In this document: piece after piece, positions 23,993 through 32,272 of the stretch | Layout: each line of letters starts with the position of its first letter | Numbering within the stretch: position 1 is the stretch's first letter | Source: an uncultured Oscillibacter sp. | GTDB lineage: Bacteria > Bacillota > Clostridia > Oscillospirales > Oscillospiraceae | Direction of reading: 5' to 3' | Assembly (NCBI GenBank): GCA_910576845.1 | Contig: CAJTJA010000017.1 | Span: forward strand, 1-38,480 | Length of the DNA: 38,480 bases | Made by a program: the position numbers and the translations under genes | The notes under the pieces: generated by a model | Databases searched by the model: none | What the model was told of the DNA's origin: nothing | The model's input: only the letters and a program-made list of their open reading frames with translations

Positions 23993-25831
23993 ATGCCGAA
24001 AAAGCAGTTCAAGGACCCAATTTATGAATATATCGAAATAGACAGCCGGTTTGTAAAAGATATTATTGACACGCCTGCCTTTCAAAGACTGAAGGATATC
24101 CGCCAGACAAGCTATACGCCTTTGTACCCGGCGGCGCACCATAACCGGTATGTCCACTCTTTGGGGGTATATCACTTGGGCCACACCGCATTTGAGGCGA
24201 TTGAGCAGCAGCTCCGGGATAAAAGCAAGGGAACGGCGCTCGAAAGCAAAATTGGAGAGGTGAAAAGGATATTTGAACTGGCCTGTCTGCTCCATGACAT
24301 AGGCCACGCGCCTTTTTCTCATACGGGAGAGGCCTTTTATATCGACGAAGACCATACATTGTATAACCAGCTGAAAAGCAGCGTGGGAGACAAGCAGTTT
24401 TCTGAGGAGTTTGAAGCGCTTGGAACCAATATGCCTGCTCCCCATGAGTGCATGAGCTGCGTTGTAGGTTTAAGAACATTTTCCGGCTGCTTTCAATCGG
24501 CGGAGGAGCGCAGCTTGTTTGCCCGGTGCATTATCGGGATGCAGATCCGCTTGGAGGACCGGAATAAGAGCGGGAAATATGACAAGGAATACCTGCTCCG
24601 GAAAAGAGAGACAGAGCTGCTGAACTGCGTTATCAGTTTGCTGAATTTTTCTACGATTGATGTAGACCGGCTGGATTATATTATCCGTGATTCCACAACG
24701 ATTGGCTTTAAAAATGCGCAGGTGGATTATATGCGCCTGCTGAAGGGAATGCGTATCGTAAAGTTCAAGGGGGCGCTCTGCATCGGCTACCACAAAAGTG
24801 CTCTGAGCGTAATTGAAAGTGCAATTTATGCCCATGACGCGGAGAAAAAGTGGGTGCAGAGCCACCCGTCTATTCTCTATGAGATGGAAGCGCTCAAAGA
24901 CGCAATGACCAAGCTGACCAATATCTTTGCTTCGGAAACCGATCCAAATCCTTTGCTTTGCTATGATTCGCTGACAGAGCGGGGAAAAACGCTCAAATTA
25001 GATGTCCCCTTTCTTTCGAAGGATGCCTGCCGGCTGCTGGAGCAGGAGAACCTGTGGAGTGAAGCGGCGCGGCAGCTTGCGGCGGACGGCCGTCTTTTGG
25101 CGGATGGCGTGAGCTGTGAGACGCTGACGGCAGTGCGGGAATATCCCATATCGCTGCTTGCGGATGAAGACGTGCTGTATTTGATGAAACAGTTCTGCAA
25201 GGAAGGGCTGGGCTACGAATATTTTGCCCGGAACCGGCGGCGCGCGGCAGTCTGGAAATCGGAGGCCGAGTTCAGAGCGCTGTTCCAGGCGCGCATTGGA
25301 GATGGCAGCGGGCTCAGCAAGGAGCTGGAGGGCGCTTTTGAGGGCTTGGCGGAGTACTGCCGGGGGAAAACCGGAAGTCCCATCATCAATTCAAAGATTT
25401 TCTCGTTCCTGGATCAGGAGGAGGAACAAGCGGATGAGTCAAGAAAAAAAGAGGAAATTCCGGAGGAGGTATACGAGGATGTTATCCGCGGCATCAAAAG
25501 TCAACGGCATTGGGCAAAGATTTTGGAGGATGTCTCTTCGGAACTGGACATTGAGTTTGAATTTTTAATTGTTTTCCAAAAGAAATTTAACAGCAGCTTT
25601 AAAGAGGCGGTTAAGGAAATCCCGATTTTCTTTCCAAATGTGGAAAACGGCGTGGTTCCACTGAAAGACGTTATCGTTGTGCTGCAGCCCAGCGCCGAGA
25701 GAAAGACGAATTTTTTCCATCTGTTTTACCGGGCAGAGGGGTCTGCGGATGAAGAAAGGAAGAAACAAATTGTCAATACAATTGCAAAAAAGTTAATCGC
25801 AGGGGCGGCGAGCCAGGCGGTTTCGCCCTGA
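23993..25831 (+). CDS. HD-domain phosphohydrolase (SAMHD1/dGTPase-like, COG1078 type) with extension
   Basis: 612 residues from ATG 23993, chosen over ATG 23978 because homologous proteins begin close to KKQFKDPIYEYI; the ribosome site is weak for both. The HD metal site is clear: RYVHSLGVYHLGH (His55) and LLHDIGHAPFSHTGE (His101-Asp102), with STIDVDRLDYIIRDS later. This matches SAMHD1-like nucleotide hydrolases that split dNTPs. COG1078 proteins usually have about 430-480 residues; here some 130 more, including an acidic Glu/Lys stretch (DQEEEQADESRKKEE) and a C-terminal alpha/beta part, are unexplained. The location beside a restriction system suggests dNTP-depleting phage defence (inference). 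A terminator follows. Confidence 0.85.
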   Translation: MPKKQFKDPIYEYIEIDSRFVKDIIDTPAFQRLKDIRQTSYTPLYPAAHHNRYVHSLGVYHLGHTAFEAIEQQLRDKSKGTALESKIGEVKRIFELACLLHDIGHAPFSHTGEAFYIDEDHTLYNQLKSSVGDKQFSEEFEALGTNMPAPHECMSCVVGLRTFSGCFQSAEERSLFARCIIGMQIRLEDRNKSGKYDKEYLLRKRETELLNCVISLLNFSTIDVDRLDYIIRDSTTIGFKNAQVDYMRLLKGMRIVKFKGALCIGYHKSALSVIESAIYAHDAEKKWVQSHPSILYEMEALKDAMTKLTNIFASETDPNPLLCYDSLTERGKTLKLDVPFLSKDACRLLEQENLWSEAARQLAADGRLLADGVSCETLTAVREYPISLLADEDVLYLMKQFCKEGLGYEYFARNRRRAAVWKSEAEFRALFQARIGDGSGLSKELEGAFEGLAEYCRGKTGSPIINSKIFSFLDQEEEQADESRKKEEIPEEVYEDVIRGIKSQRHWAKILEDVSSELDIEFEFLIVFQKKFNSSFKEAVKEIPIFFPNVENGVVPLKDVIVVLQPSAERKTNFFHLFYRAEGSADEERKKQIVNTIAKKLIAGAASQAVSP

Positions 25832-25874
25832 AATTTATCGAGACGGCTGATTTGAGAGACATCAAAAATATAGA

Positions 25875-25908
25875 AGGCCCCGTACACCTCCGTACGGGGC
25901 CTGTTTAT
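25875..25908 (+). terminator. Terminator behind the HD gene
   Basis: AGGCCCCGTAC (25875-25885) pairs with GTACGGGGCCT (25892-25902), 6-nt loop, followed by GTTTAT. Confidence 0.85.
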
Positions 25909-26017
25909 ATCAAAACACGGTGCCTATGGATGAAATGTTTGGAGAATACTGGACGGAAAACAGGCGTTAGCGCGCAATTGGAAAACGGCTGAAAAATAGA
26001 AAATTTGCGGTTTTGCC

Positions 26018-26047
26018 TTGTGCTGGGGCAGATGTCCATGATATACT
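26018..26047 (+). promoter_or_regulatory. Promoter of the alanine symporter gene
   Basis: TTGTGC (26018-26023), 18-bp spacer, extended -10 TGATATACT ending at 26047, 53 bp before the start codon. The -35 is weak. Confidence 0.5.
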
Positions 26048-26100
26048 GACGGCACTGCGGAAGTATTTTCCGTGAGATTGGGAAGAGAGAGGAAATGACT

Positions 26101-27546
26101 ATGTATGAAGCATTTTCCGGCCTGATTGACACCGTCAGCAGCTATATGTACAGCTATATCCTGATTGTTCTTCTGCTGGGTGTAGGGCTTTGGTTTACCC
26201 TGCGGAGCAAGTTTGTTCAATTGAGGATGCTGCCGGAGTCTATCCGCGTGGTCTCCGAGAAGCCAAAGGGAGAAAACGCCATCTCTGCTTTTCAGGCGCT
26301 GATGGTTTCCACAGCCAGCCGAGTGGGCACCGGCAATATTGTGGGTGTGGCCAGTGCCATTGCGGCGGGAGGCTGCGGCGCGGTGTTTTGGATGTGGATC
26401 ATTGCTCTGGTGGGCGGAGCTTCCGCTTTTGTGGAGAGCACGCTGGCCCAGATTTACAAGAAACGGGACCCGGAGGGAGGCAGCTATGGCGGCCCATCCT
26501 ATTACATTCAGGCGGCGCTGATGAACCGTGCCCTGGGCGTTCTCTTTGCCGTGGCCCTGATTGCCACCTATGCAGGGGGCTTCAATATGCTTTGCTCCTT
26601 TAACCTTATCAACAGTTTCACCAGCTATGGGTTCTATGCGGCGGCCGGTACGGTGGCTCTGGGAAGCCAGGAGTTCAGCACTGCGGCCCTGATAGGAGGC
26701 GGGCTGCTGGCTTTGCTGGTGGCGTTCTGCGTCTTCGGAGGGGGGCGGCGCATTGTCAGGGTGACAAGCGTGCTGGTTCCCATTATGGGGGTGCTGTACA
26801 TTCTCATGGCTTTACTGGTAATGGCTTTAAATATTGGCGCGCTTCCCGGCGTGATGGCGCGTATTTTTTCAGAGGCTTTCGACGCCAAGGCAATTTTCGG
26901 CGGCTTTGCCGGTTCGGCGGTGATGCAGGGTGTGAAAAGAGGGCTTTATTCCAACGAAGCCGGTATTGGCTCCGCACCTAACGCCGCGGCAGCGGCGGAG
27001 GTATCCCACCCGGTGAAGCAGGGGCTGGTTCAGATGCTTTCCGTCTTTATCGACACGCTGCTGATCTGTAGCGCCACCGCTATGATGACGCTTTGCACAG
27101 GTGTGGATATCAAGGGGGGGCTGGAAGGCGCACCCCTGGTGCAGGCGTCTCTTGCCACGGTATTCGGGCAGTTTGGACCCTATTTTGTCACGTTCGCTTT
27201 GCTGCTCTTCGCGTTTACCACGTTGCTGGGCAACCTCTTTTATTGTGAAGGCTGCATGAATTATATCGTGGGACGAAAGGTTGGCCGGACAGGCCGTATT
27301 CTGTTTAACGTCATTGCCGTGGCGCTGGTGTTTGCGGGTGCGCTGCTGGAAGTTAATCTGGTCTGGAATATTGCGGATGTTTTGATGGGCGTCATGGCTC
27401 TTATCAACCTGCCGGTGATTGTAATTTTAGGCGGCACGGCCATCCGGGCGCTGGAGGACTATCTCAGCCAGAGGAGCGATGGGAGAGACCCTGTTTTCAA
27501 AGCATCCTCCATCGGCCTGCGGGGACGAACGGATTTCTGGAATTAA
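26101..27546 (+). CDS. Sodium:alanine/glycine symporter (AGCS family, AlsT-like)
   Basis: 481 residues with about eleven hydrophobic segments. AGCS signatures: GVGLWFTLRSKFVQLRML, then STASRVGTGNIVGVASAIAAGGCGAVFWMW, GGPSYYIQ, and GLYSNEAGIGSAPNAAAAAE. The last carries the substrate-binding region. These carriers import alanine or glycine with Na+ and occasionally other amino acids. The start was set at ATG 26101, 8 bp behind AGAGAGG; the in-frame ATG at 26095 is too close to it. The gene has its own promoter and ends in the left inverted repeat of hairpin element 4. With the probable Na+-type V-ATPase it could form a sodium cycle. Confidence 0.92.
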   Translation: MYEAFSGLIDTVSSYMYSYILIVLLLGVGLWFTLRSKFVQLRMLPESIRVVSEKPKGENAISAFQALMVSTASRVGTGNIVGVASAIAAGGCGAVFWMWIIALVGGASAFVESTLAQIYKKRDPEGGSYGGPSYYIQAALMNRALGVLFAVALIATYAGGFNMLCSFNLINSFTSYGFYAAAGTVALGSQEFSTAALIGGGLLALLVAFCVFGGGRRIVRVTSVLVPIMGVLYILMALLVMALNIGALPGVMARIFSEAFDAKAIFGGFAGSAVMQGVKRGLYSNEAGIGSAPNAAAAAEVSHPVKQGLVQMLSVFIDTLLICSATAMMTLCTGVDIKGGLEGAPLVQASLATVFGQFGPYFVTFALLLFAFTTLLGNLFYCEGCMNYIVGRKVGRTGRILFNVIAVALVFAGALLEVNLVWNIADVLMGVMALINLPVIVILGGTAIRALEDYLSQRSDGRDPVFKASSIGLRGRTDFWN

Positions 27547-27695
27547 GGAATGTATGAAAATGGAAAGGCACGCAACCAGCGGACATTTTTTGCGGCTTCG
27601 CGTTAAATTTTTTCACCGGGCGTGAGCACGCTGCAAGAATTTGCCTTGATGATTGGCATATAAACCTTTTGCCGCCGGTTTTCAAACGGTCCTTA
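27544..27695. repeat. Degenerate hairpin element with inverted ends (copy 4)
   Basis: The left end TAAGGAATGTATGAAAA (27544-27560) and the right end (27679-27695) are complementary at 14 of 17 positions and resemble the ends of copy 2. The inner stretch GCGTTAAATTTT...CCGGGCG...TGCAA.AATTTGCCTTGAT (27600-27651) matches the reverse strand of copy 2 over most positions. The left repeat includes the TAA stop of the symporter gene. About 150 bp further to 27849 is non-coding. Confidence 0.6.
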
Positions 27696-27849
27696 GATTG
27701 GACAAAAATGGAAGAACAGCTGAAAATGATGCTTTTTCATCATGAATGGTGAATCGGAAGAGCAAAAGCAAGGAAGGCTGGAAGAACGTATCCGGCCAAT
27801 ACAAAAGAAGCCGTCTCCTATACCGGGGACGGCTCTTTTGCTGCCCTTG

Positions 27850-28785
27850 CTAATTTTCACCTTCAGCCGAAAACAGCGAGGTGGAGAGATACCGTTCCCC
27901 GGAGTCGGGCAGCAAGGCTACGATGGTCTTGCCTCTGTTTCCGGGCCGTCTGGCAAGCTGAACGGCGGCCCACACTGCCGCGCCGGAGGAGGCGCCTACC
28001 AATATGCCCTCCAAGCGTCCCAGCTGCCGGCTGAGGGCGAAGGCGTCTTCGTCCTTCACGGCAATGATCTCGTCACAGATGTGTATATCCAGAACTGCCG
28101 GGATAAAGCCCGCACCAATACCCTGGAGCTGATGGTTCCCGGCGGTTCCTCCGCTGAGTACCGGAGAGGCGGCGGGTTCTACTGCGGCGATGCTGATGGC
28201 GGGATTCTGCCCTTTGAGATATTGCCCAACCCCGGTAATAGTGCCGCCGGTACCTACGCCGGCAACAAAGATATCCACCTGCCCGCCGGTGTCCTCCCAT
28301 ATTTCAGGCCCGGTGGAAGCTCTGTGAACAGCGGGATTGGCGGGATTGGTAAATTGACCGGGGAGATAGCTGCCGGGAATTTCACGGGCCAGACGCTCCG
28401 CTTTGTCAATGGCGTCTGCCATGCCCCCTTCCGTCAAAACCAGCTCCGCGCCGTAGGCGCGCAGCAGACGGCGGCGCTCGATGCTCATGGTGTTTGGCAT
28501 GGTAATAATTACGCGATAGCCTTTGGCAGCGGCGGCAGAGGCAAGGCCGATACCCATGCTGCCGGAGCTGGATTCAATAATAGTGCCGCCCGGCCGAAGC
28601 TGTCCGGAGGCTTCGGCAGTTTCAATCATAGCCTTGGCCACCCGGTCTTTTACGCTTCCGGAGGGGTTGAGGTATTCCAGCTTGCCCAGAATGCGGGCGT
28701 CCAGGTTTTCGGTCCGCTCAATGCGGGTTAGTTCCAAAAGGGGAGTATGTCCGGCCAACTGGGCGGCGGATGAGTAAATATTCAC
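27850..28785 (-). CDS. Cysteine synthase-like PLP enzyme (CysK/CBS family)
   Basis: 311 residues from GTG 28785, with AGGAGGG 7 bp upstream; the frame runs open another 105 codons upstream but without a ribosome site. Fold-type II PLP enzyme: NPSGSVKDR with the Schiff-base Lys46, and the phosphate loop GTGGTITG. O-acetylserine sulfhydrylase would make cysteine from O-acetylserine and sulfide. Odd: the substrate-loop motif, normally T-S-G-N-T-G, reads S-S-G-S-M-G (residues 73-78). The Asn that contacts the PLP ring oxygen is therefore Ser. A changed substrate or a related enzyme (for example SbnA-like) is possible. Confidence 0.85.
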   Translation of the reverse strand: MNIYSSAAQLAGHTPLLELTRIERTENLDARILGKLEYLNPSGSVKDRVAKAMIETAEASGQLRPGGTIIESSSGSMGIGLASAAAAKGYRVIITMPNTMSIERRRLLRAYGAELVLTEGGMADAIDKAERLAREIPGSYLPGQFTNPANPAVHRASTGPEIWEDTGGQVDIFVAGVGTGGTITGVGQYLKGQNPAISIAAVEPAASPVLSGGTAGNHQLQGIGAGFIPAVLDIHICDEIIAVKDEDAFALSRQLGRLEGILVGASSGAAVWAAVQLARRPGNRGKTIVALLPDSGERYLSTSLFSAEGEN

Positions 28786-29100
28786 GATAAAGCCCTCCTG
28801 CCTGGCAAAGATCAAAAGACCCGCCGCCGGCTGGCCGGCGGGCCCGCTTGAGTATATGACATGGAGGGCGAGAAATGACGTGCCGCCGGGAGGCCCGAAG
28901 TATTCTTTCGTGAACAGCTGTTGCGAAGAGCGGGAGGATAAAAAGGAAGATCGAAGGCGGAGCTGCCGCATTTCCAGCGCCGCATGGGTGAAGCAGCTGC
29001 CGGGAGGGCCGGAAAACGCTGCGTTCAGGGCAGTAATCGCAGGGATTATCCCGGAGCAGGATATCGGTACGCCGAAGCGGTCATGCATAAAAGACCGCAC
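28786..29100 (-). promoter_or_regulatory. Long leader of the cysteine synthase gene with attenuator hairpin
   Basis: About 300 bp upstream of the GTG start has no separate gene. Close to the start, on the minus strand, CCCGCCGGC/GCCGGCGG is followed by TCTTTT (about 28813-28841), a terminator-like hairpin that would have to be bypassed for expression. No T-box (GGGTGGNACCGCG), SAM or other known riboswitch core was found. The leader is open in frame with the gene, so an N-terminal extension cannot be fully excluded. Promoter not identified. Confidence 0.4.
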
Positions 29101-29230
29101 GGCCCCAGGAGCGCTTCCGGTAGGCCAAGGCGGCTAAAGGAGAGACGGATAATCATGAAAAGCAGATGAAATATGTGCGCCCGGTTAAGCGGACAAAACC
29201 GTCAGGCCTTAAAGCCGGTTTTAAAGCAGG

Positions 29231-29257
29231 CTCTAAGGAGCTCTAAGGAGCTTTAAG
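29231..29257 (+). repeat. Short tandem repeat, 10-bp unit
   Basis: CTCTAAGGAG occurs twice in tandem (29231-29250), followed by a partial third copy CTTTAAG. It lies just upstream of the promoter of the SLH hydrolase gene. Confidence 0.7.
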
Positions 29258-29280
29258 AATTTTGAGGGCTTTGGGGAAGA

Positions 29281-29309
29281 TTGACAGGTATCGAAACAGC
29301 GGCTATAAT
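29281..29309 (+). promoter_or_regulatory. Perfect consensus promoter of the SLH hydrolase gene
   Basis: TTGACA (29281-29286), exactly 17 bp, TATAAT (29304-29309). The expected start of transcription (~29316) lies just ahead of the ribosome sites. Confidence 0.85.
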
Positions 29310-29363
29310 GTCGGCAGGAGAGAAATTATGGGCCACCCGGCCCAGAGGCAGGAGAGGGAACAT

Positions 29364-31232
29364 ATGGGAAAATGTTGGGCGGCGGGAGCGCTTTTGGCGT
29401 TTTCGCTTATGTGGGTGATGTTGCTCTCCCCTCTGGCATGGGCCAGCGGACGAATGCCGGGAGATACAGCAGGAGAATCCCTGACAGAGGAGCGGCCGCC
29501 AGCGGCAGAAATCAGGGGTGACGGGGATGATTTGGTTCTGGTAGAAATCGTAGAATTTGCGGGAAGCTTGGAGGCTATGAGGGCGGTAATGGCAGAGGAT
29601 GTCCCGGCGGAGGATCGGGATGTGGCCTGCTGGGCGCTTTACCGGGAGCTTCTGTCTCCCGGGGAAAATGGGAACTTTGATGGTGAGGAGCCGGTGAGCC
29701 GCGCTGAAGCTATCCAGGCTCTCTATCAGCTCAGCGGGATTTTGGTCCGTGTAGATGCGTGCTCTTACCCGGATGTGCCGGAGGAATACCAGGACGCTGT
29801 GGCTTGGGCTGACAGTGTGGGGGTCAGCGGCGGCATTTCAGAGGGTCGCTTTGCTCCGTTTATCCCAGTGACGCGGGGCCAGCTGGCCGCCATGCTGCAT
29901 CGCTTTGCCGCATGGCGGGGAGAGGACAGGGCAAGCAGGCTTGCCCTGTCCTGGGACGATGAGGAAGTCTCTTCTTACGCGGAGGAAGCGCTAAACTGGG
30001 TATTAGACCAGGGATTGTATGAAGGGATGACATGCTGGGGAGCTTATCCTCAGCTGCCGGTATCCCGTCTTCAGCTTGCGGGGATTTTAGCCCGGCTGCA
30101 AAAGGACAGGGACCCTTTGGCCGCGGAGATCACGTTGCAGTCAGGCGAGCCAGTCAGCCGCTCCAGGCAAAATCATGAAGAGCTTGCCGCGGTCATTCAA
30201 GCTGCCTCCCGCCGTTATGGCGCGGTGGGAGTTCAGGTGGCTGTTATTGAGGAGGGCAGCGTAACGGACGCTTATCATTGCGGCTGGGCGGAAAAGGGGG
30301 CGGTTCCCATGACCGACCAGCATAAAATGAGGACGGCCTCTCTTTCTAAAGTAGCGGTGGGGCTTTCCGCCGCACTGCTGAGAGAAGAAGGAATGGTGGA
30401 CTACAATGCGGATATTGGCGAATATTGGGGGAAGAACGCGCGGAATCCACGGCATCCTGATACGCCTGTTACCATTGCTTCGATTTTGACCCATACCTCT
30501 ACCCTGCTCAACAGTGAGAACATTTCCTGGGATTACGAAGGAGTCCGGGCTCAGCTGGGCAGTGCTGCCGGTTACGGAGGAGGCACTCCGGGAAAATTGA
30601 AAAACTGGAGCTATAACAACCACGCCTTCGGCATTTTGGGCCAGACGCTGGAATTGGCTTCGGGCCGGTTTTTGGACGATATTTTGGAGGAACGGCTTCT
30701 GAGGCCTTTGGGGGCGGACTGCGCGTTTGCGGCGGGAGAACTGGAGCAGACGGAACTGATTACCCCAATTTACCGGACAGCATCTCTGGGCCGCTCTGCC
30801 AGCAGTCTGCGAAGCGCTCATCGCTGGAGCGCGCCCGGGGCTACGGGACGGCAGTTTGCCGGGGGCTTTACTTCCAGTGCCCTTGATATGGCGAAGCTCA
30901 CAGCCGTACTGGCGGGGGACGGATGCTTTGAGGGGGTCCGGCTGATGGAGGCTGAGTCTGTAAAGCTGATGGAGAGCCACAGTGCCTCAGCCATACCTGA
31001 GGGGTCCTATCAGGCCATGCCGATGCGATATAGATCTGATATATATGGCCGGCAGGGACTGTATTACCACACCGGCAGCGCCTATGGAGCCTATAATTTG
31101 CTGAGCTATGATCCGTCTACTGGGGATGGCGTGGTGGTGCTGACAATGGGAGCTAACGGTTTCAAGGACAATTACGCCATTTATGCCGTCTGCGGGGAAA
31201 TCAGCAAAGCTGTTTACGACGCAATCAAATAA
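29364..31232 (+). CDS. SLH-anchored beta-lactamase-like serine hydrolase
   Basis: 622 residues from ATG 29364 (GGAGAGG at 29351-29357); a second candidate ATG lies at 29329. A signal peptide (GKCWAAGALLAFSLMWVMLL, then ASG) exports the protein. Roughly residues 85-255 contain three SLH-like repeats (e.g. YPDVPEEYQDAVAWADSVGV and FAPFIPVTRGQLAAML) that bind cell-wall polymer. The C-terminal part is a class C beta-lactamase / PBP-like fold with SxxK (Ser326, Lys329), YxN (Tyr417, Asn419) and HTG (569-571). Likely a cell-surface D-Ala peptidase or esterase rather than a true antibiotic-destroying enzyme (inference). Strong own promoter. Confidence 0.88.
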   Translation: MGKCWAAGALLAFSLMWVMLLSPLAWASGRMPGDTAGESLTEERPPAAEIRGDGDDLVLVEIVEFAGSLEAMRAVMAEDVPAEDRDVACWALYRELLSPGENGNFDGEEPVSRAEAIQALYQLSGILVRVDACSYPDVPEEYQDAVAWADSVGVSGGISEGRFAPFIPVTRGQLAAMLHRFAAWRGEDRASRLALSWDDEEVSSYAEEALNWVLDQGLYEGMTCWGAYPQLPVSRLQLAGILARLQKDRDPLAAEITLQSGEPVSRSRQNHEELAAVIQAASRRYGAVGVQVAVIEEGSVTDAYHCGWAEKGAVPMTDQHKMRTASLSKVAVGLSAALLREEGMVDYNADIGEYWGKNARNPRHPDTPVTIASILTHTSTLLNSENISWDYEGVRAQLGSAAGYGGGTPGKLKNWSYNNHAFGILGQTLELASGRFLDDILEERLLRPLGADCAFAAGELEQTELITPIYRTASLGRSASSLRSAHRWSAPGATGRQFAGGFTSSALDMAKLTAVLAGDGCFEGVRLMEAESVKLMESHSASAIPEGSYQAMPMRYRSDIYGRQGLYYHTGSAYGAYNLLSYDPSTGDGVVVLTMGANGFKDNYAIYAVCGEISKAVYDAIK

Positions 31233-31296
31233 TGGTGCTGCTGCCTTATCCGGCCGGCAAAGAAAATAGAGGCAGAATAGAAGTTGAGAAACAAAA

Positions 31297-31337
31297 AGAA
31301 GCGGAGCGTACTGGAAAGTCCAGTGCGCTCCGCTTCT
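31297..31337. terminator. Terminator shared by convergent genes
   Basis: AGAAGCGGAGCG (31297-31308) pairs with CGCTCCGCTTCT (31326-31337), continued by ACTGG/CCAGT. On the minus strand it runs into TTTTTGTTTC and so mainly ends the small gene at 31357-31581. Confidence 0.85.
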
Positions 31338-31356
31338 AAAAGGGGTTTTGCAGGGT

Positions 31357-31581
31357 TTAAAAGAGTTTTTTGAGCCCTTCCAGTTTGTCGCTCAGGCCGG
31401 AGGCGGCCAGTTTGGCCTTAATGCCGCTGATGAGGGGCTGAAGCTGGTCATCGGGGAGATCGATACCGGTCAGTTTTTCCAATGTCTTCACGGGGTCTTT
31501 CTCAAAGTCTTGGAGGAGGACAGGGTCCTTCTGGAGTTTGGCGGCCAGCTCTTCAATTTTGGCTTTGATGTCAATGCTCAT
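31357..31581 (-). CDS. Small helical protein of unknown function
   Basis: 74 residues from ATG 31581, with AAAGGGAG upstream. The sequence MSIDIKAKIEELAAKL followed by DPVKTLEKLTGIDLPDDQ is a compact, charged, helical design, with a C-terminal Gly/Ser/Lys tail. Small proteins of this shape, with a 'DP...LEKLxGIDLPDDQ' core, are common in gut Clostridia. They faintly recall Nif11-type leader peptides, but no processing site (GG) or modification enzyme is nearby. No function assigned. It has its own terminator; its promoter is not clear. Confidence 0.7.
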   Translation of the reverse strand: MSIDIKAKIEELAAKLQKDPVLLQDFEKDPVKTLEKLTGIDLPDDQLQPLISGIKAKLAASGLSDKLEGLKKLF

Positions 31582-31636
31582 GTGTTTGCTCCCTTTCACA
31601 TGGAATATGCCGGAAAAATGTCCGCTGGCAGAATTA

Positions 31637-31645
31637 TGTTATAAT
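31637..31645 (+). promoter_or_regulatory. Extended -10 promoter of the 119-aa gene
   Basis: TGTTATAAT (31637-31645), a full extended -10, 53 bp before ATG 31698. No good -35 is seen, which is allowed for this promoter type. Confidence 0.55.
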
Positions 31646-31697
31646 CAAAATGGCAAATCGGGATTTATGAAGATATATAAGTTCATGGAGGATAATC

Positions 31698-32057
31698 ATG
31701 TATTACAGCACTTGGGAAGAGTTGCAGAACGTTTGCCCCATCGTAGATGGAATGTGGGATAAGGAGCGTTTGTACGAATATTTGGTGGCAAGCTGCCACA
31801 AATTCAGCAAGCAGATAGAAACCTTTTTCATAAAATATCGAACTGATGAGAATTTAGCGGACTTGCTGTTTTCGTTCCTGTTCGATGACGATTATGACGG
31901 CTCGGATAGCCAAATGGGTGCGGCGCGTGTCATCTCCGGAATGGACCACCAGCTGCTCAGAAAGAAAAAAGACTTACTGCTAAAGGCGCAGACAAATGAA
32001 GTCGATTGGAAAAGACCATTTCTCCATGATGAACATTTGGAATGGATTGATGAATAA
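31698..32057 (+). CDS. Unknown 119-residue acidic protein
   Basis: ATG 31698 has GGAGG 6 bp upstream, and a terminator follows. The protein is acidic and aromatic-rich (YYSTWEELQNVCPIVDGMWD; FSFLFDDDYDGSD), without signal peptide or membrane segment. I do not recognise it. Size, acidity and solitary position resemble the immunity proteins of polymorphic toxin systems, but no toxin is adjacent, so this stays speculation. Base composition is lower in GC than the genes around it, hinting at transfer. Confidence 0.7.
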   Translation: MYYSTWEELQNVCPIVDGMWDKERLYEYLVASCHKFSKQIETFFIKYRTDENLADLLFSFLFDDDYDGSDSQMGAARVISGMDHQLLRKKKDLLLKAQTNEVDWKRPFLHDEHLEWIDE

Positions 32058-32073
32058 CTAACTTCCAGTCTAT

Positions 32074-32116
32074 CGGGCCGTGATCTATGATAGATCACGG
32101 CCCGTATCGTTATTTT
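32074..32116 (+). terminator. Terminator behind the 119-aa gene
   Basis: CGGGCCGTGATCTA (32074-32087) pairs perfectly with TAGATCACGGCCCG (32091-32104) around a 3-nt loop, followed by TATCGTTATTTT. Confidence 0.85.
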
Positions 32117-32272
32117 GATGAAGAATTAAGAAATTGTACTTTCAGCAACGCAAAAGGTAAAAAGGACGAAAAATACGATTCTGGAAAGTATAAGACTTTC
32201 TGTCCAGATATTGCGCAGCGGAAAGCAGGAAATTTATTCCCAATTTTCAGAATCCAAATATTTCTCCCCATT

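Noticed and set aside
27742..28731. Long plus-strand open frame of 329 codons
   Set aside because: It is the antisense shadow of the cysteine synthase-like gene; composition is Gly/Ala-rich without motifs, and the minus-strand frame has clear PLP-enzyme signatures.
28786..29100. T-box or SAM riboswitch upstream of the cysteine synthase-like gene
   Set aside because: The T-box core and the SAM-riboswitch core were looked for on the minus strand and not found; only a terminator-like hairpin is present.
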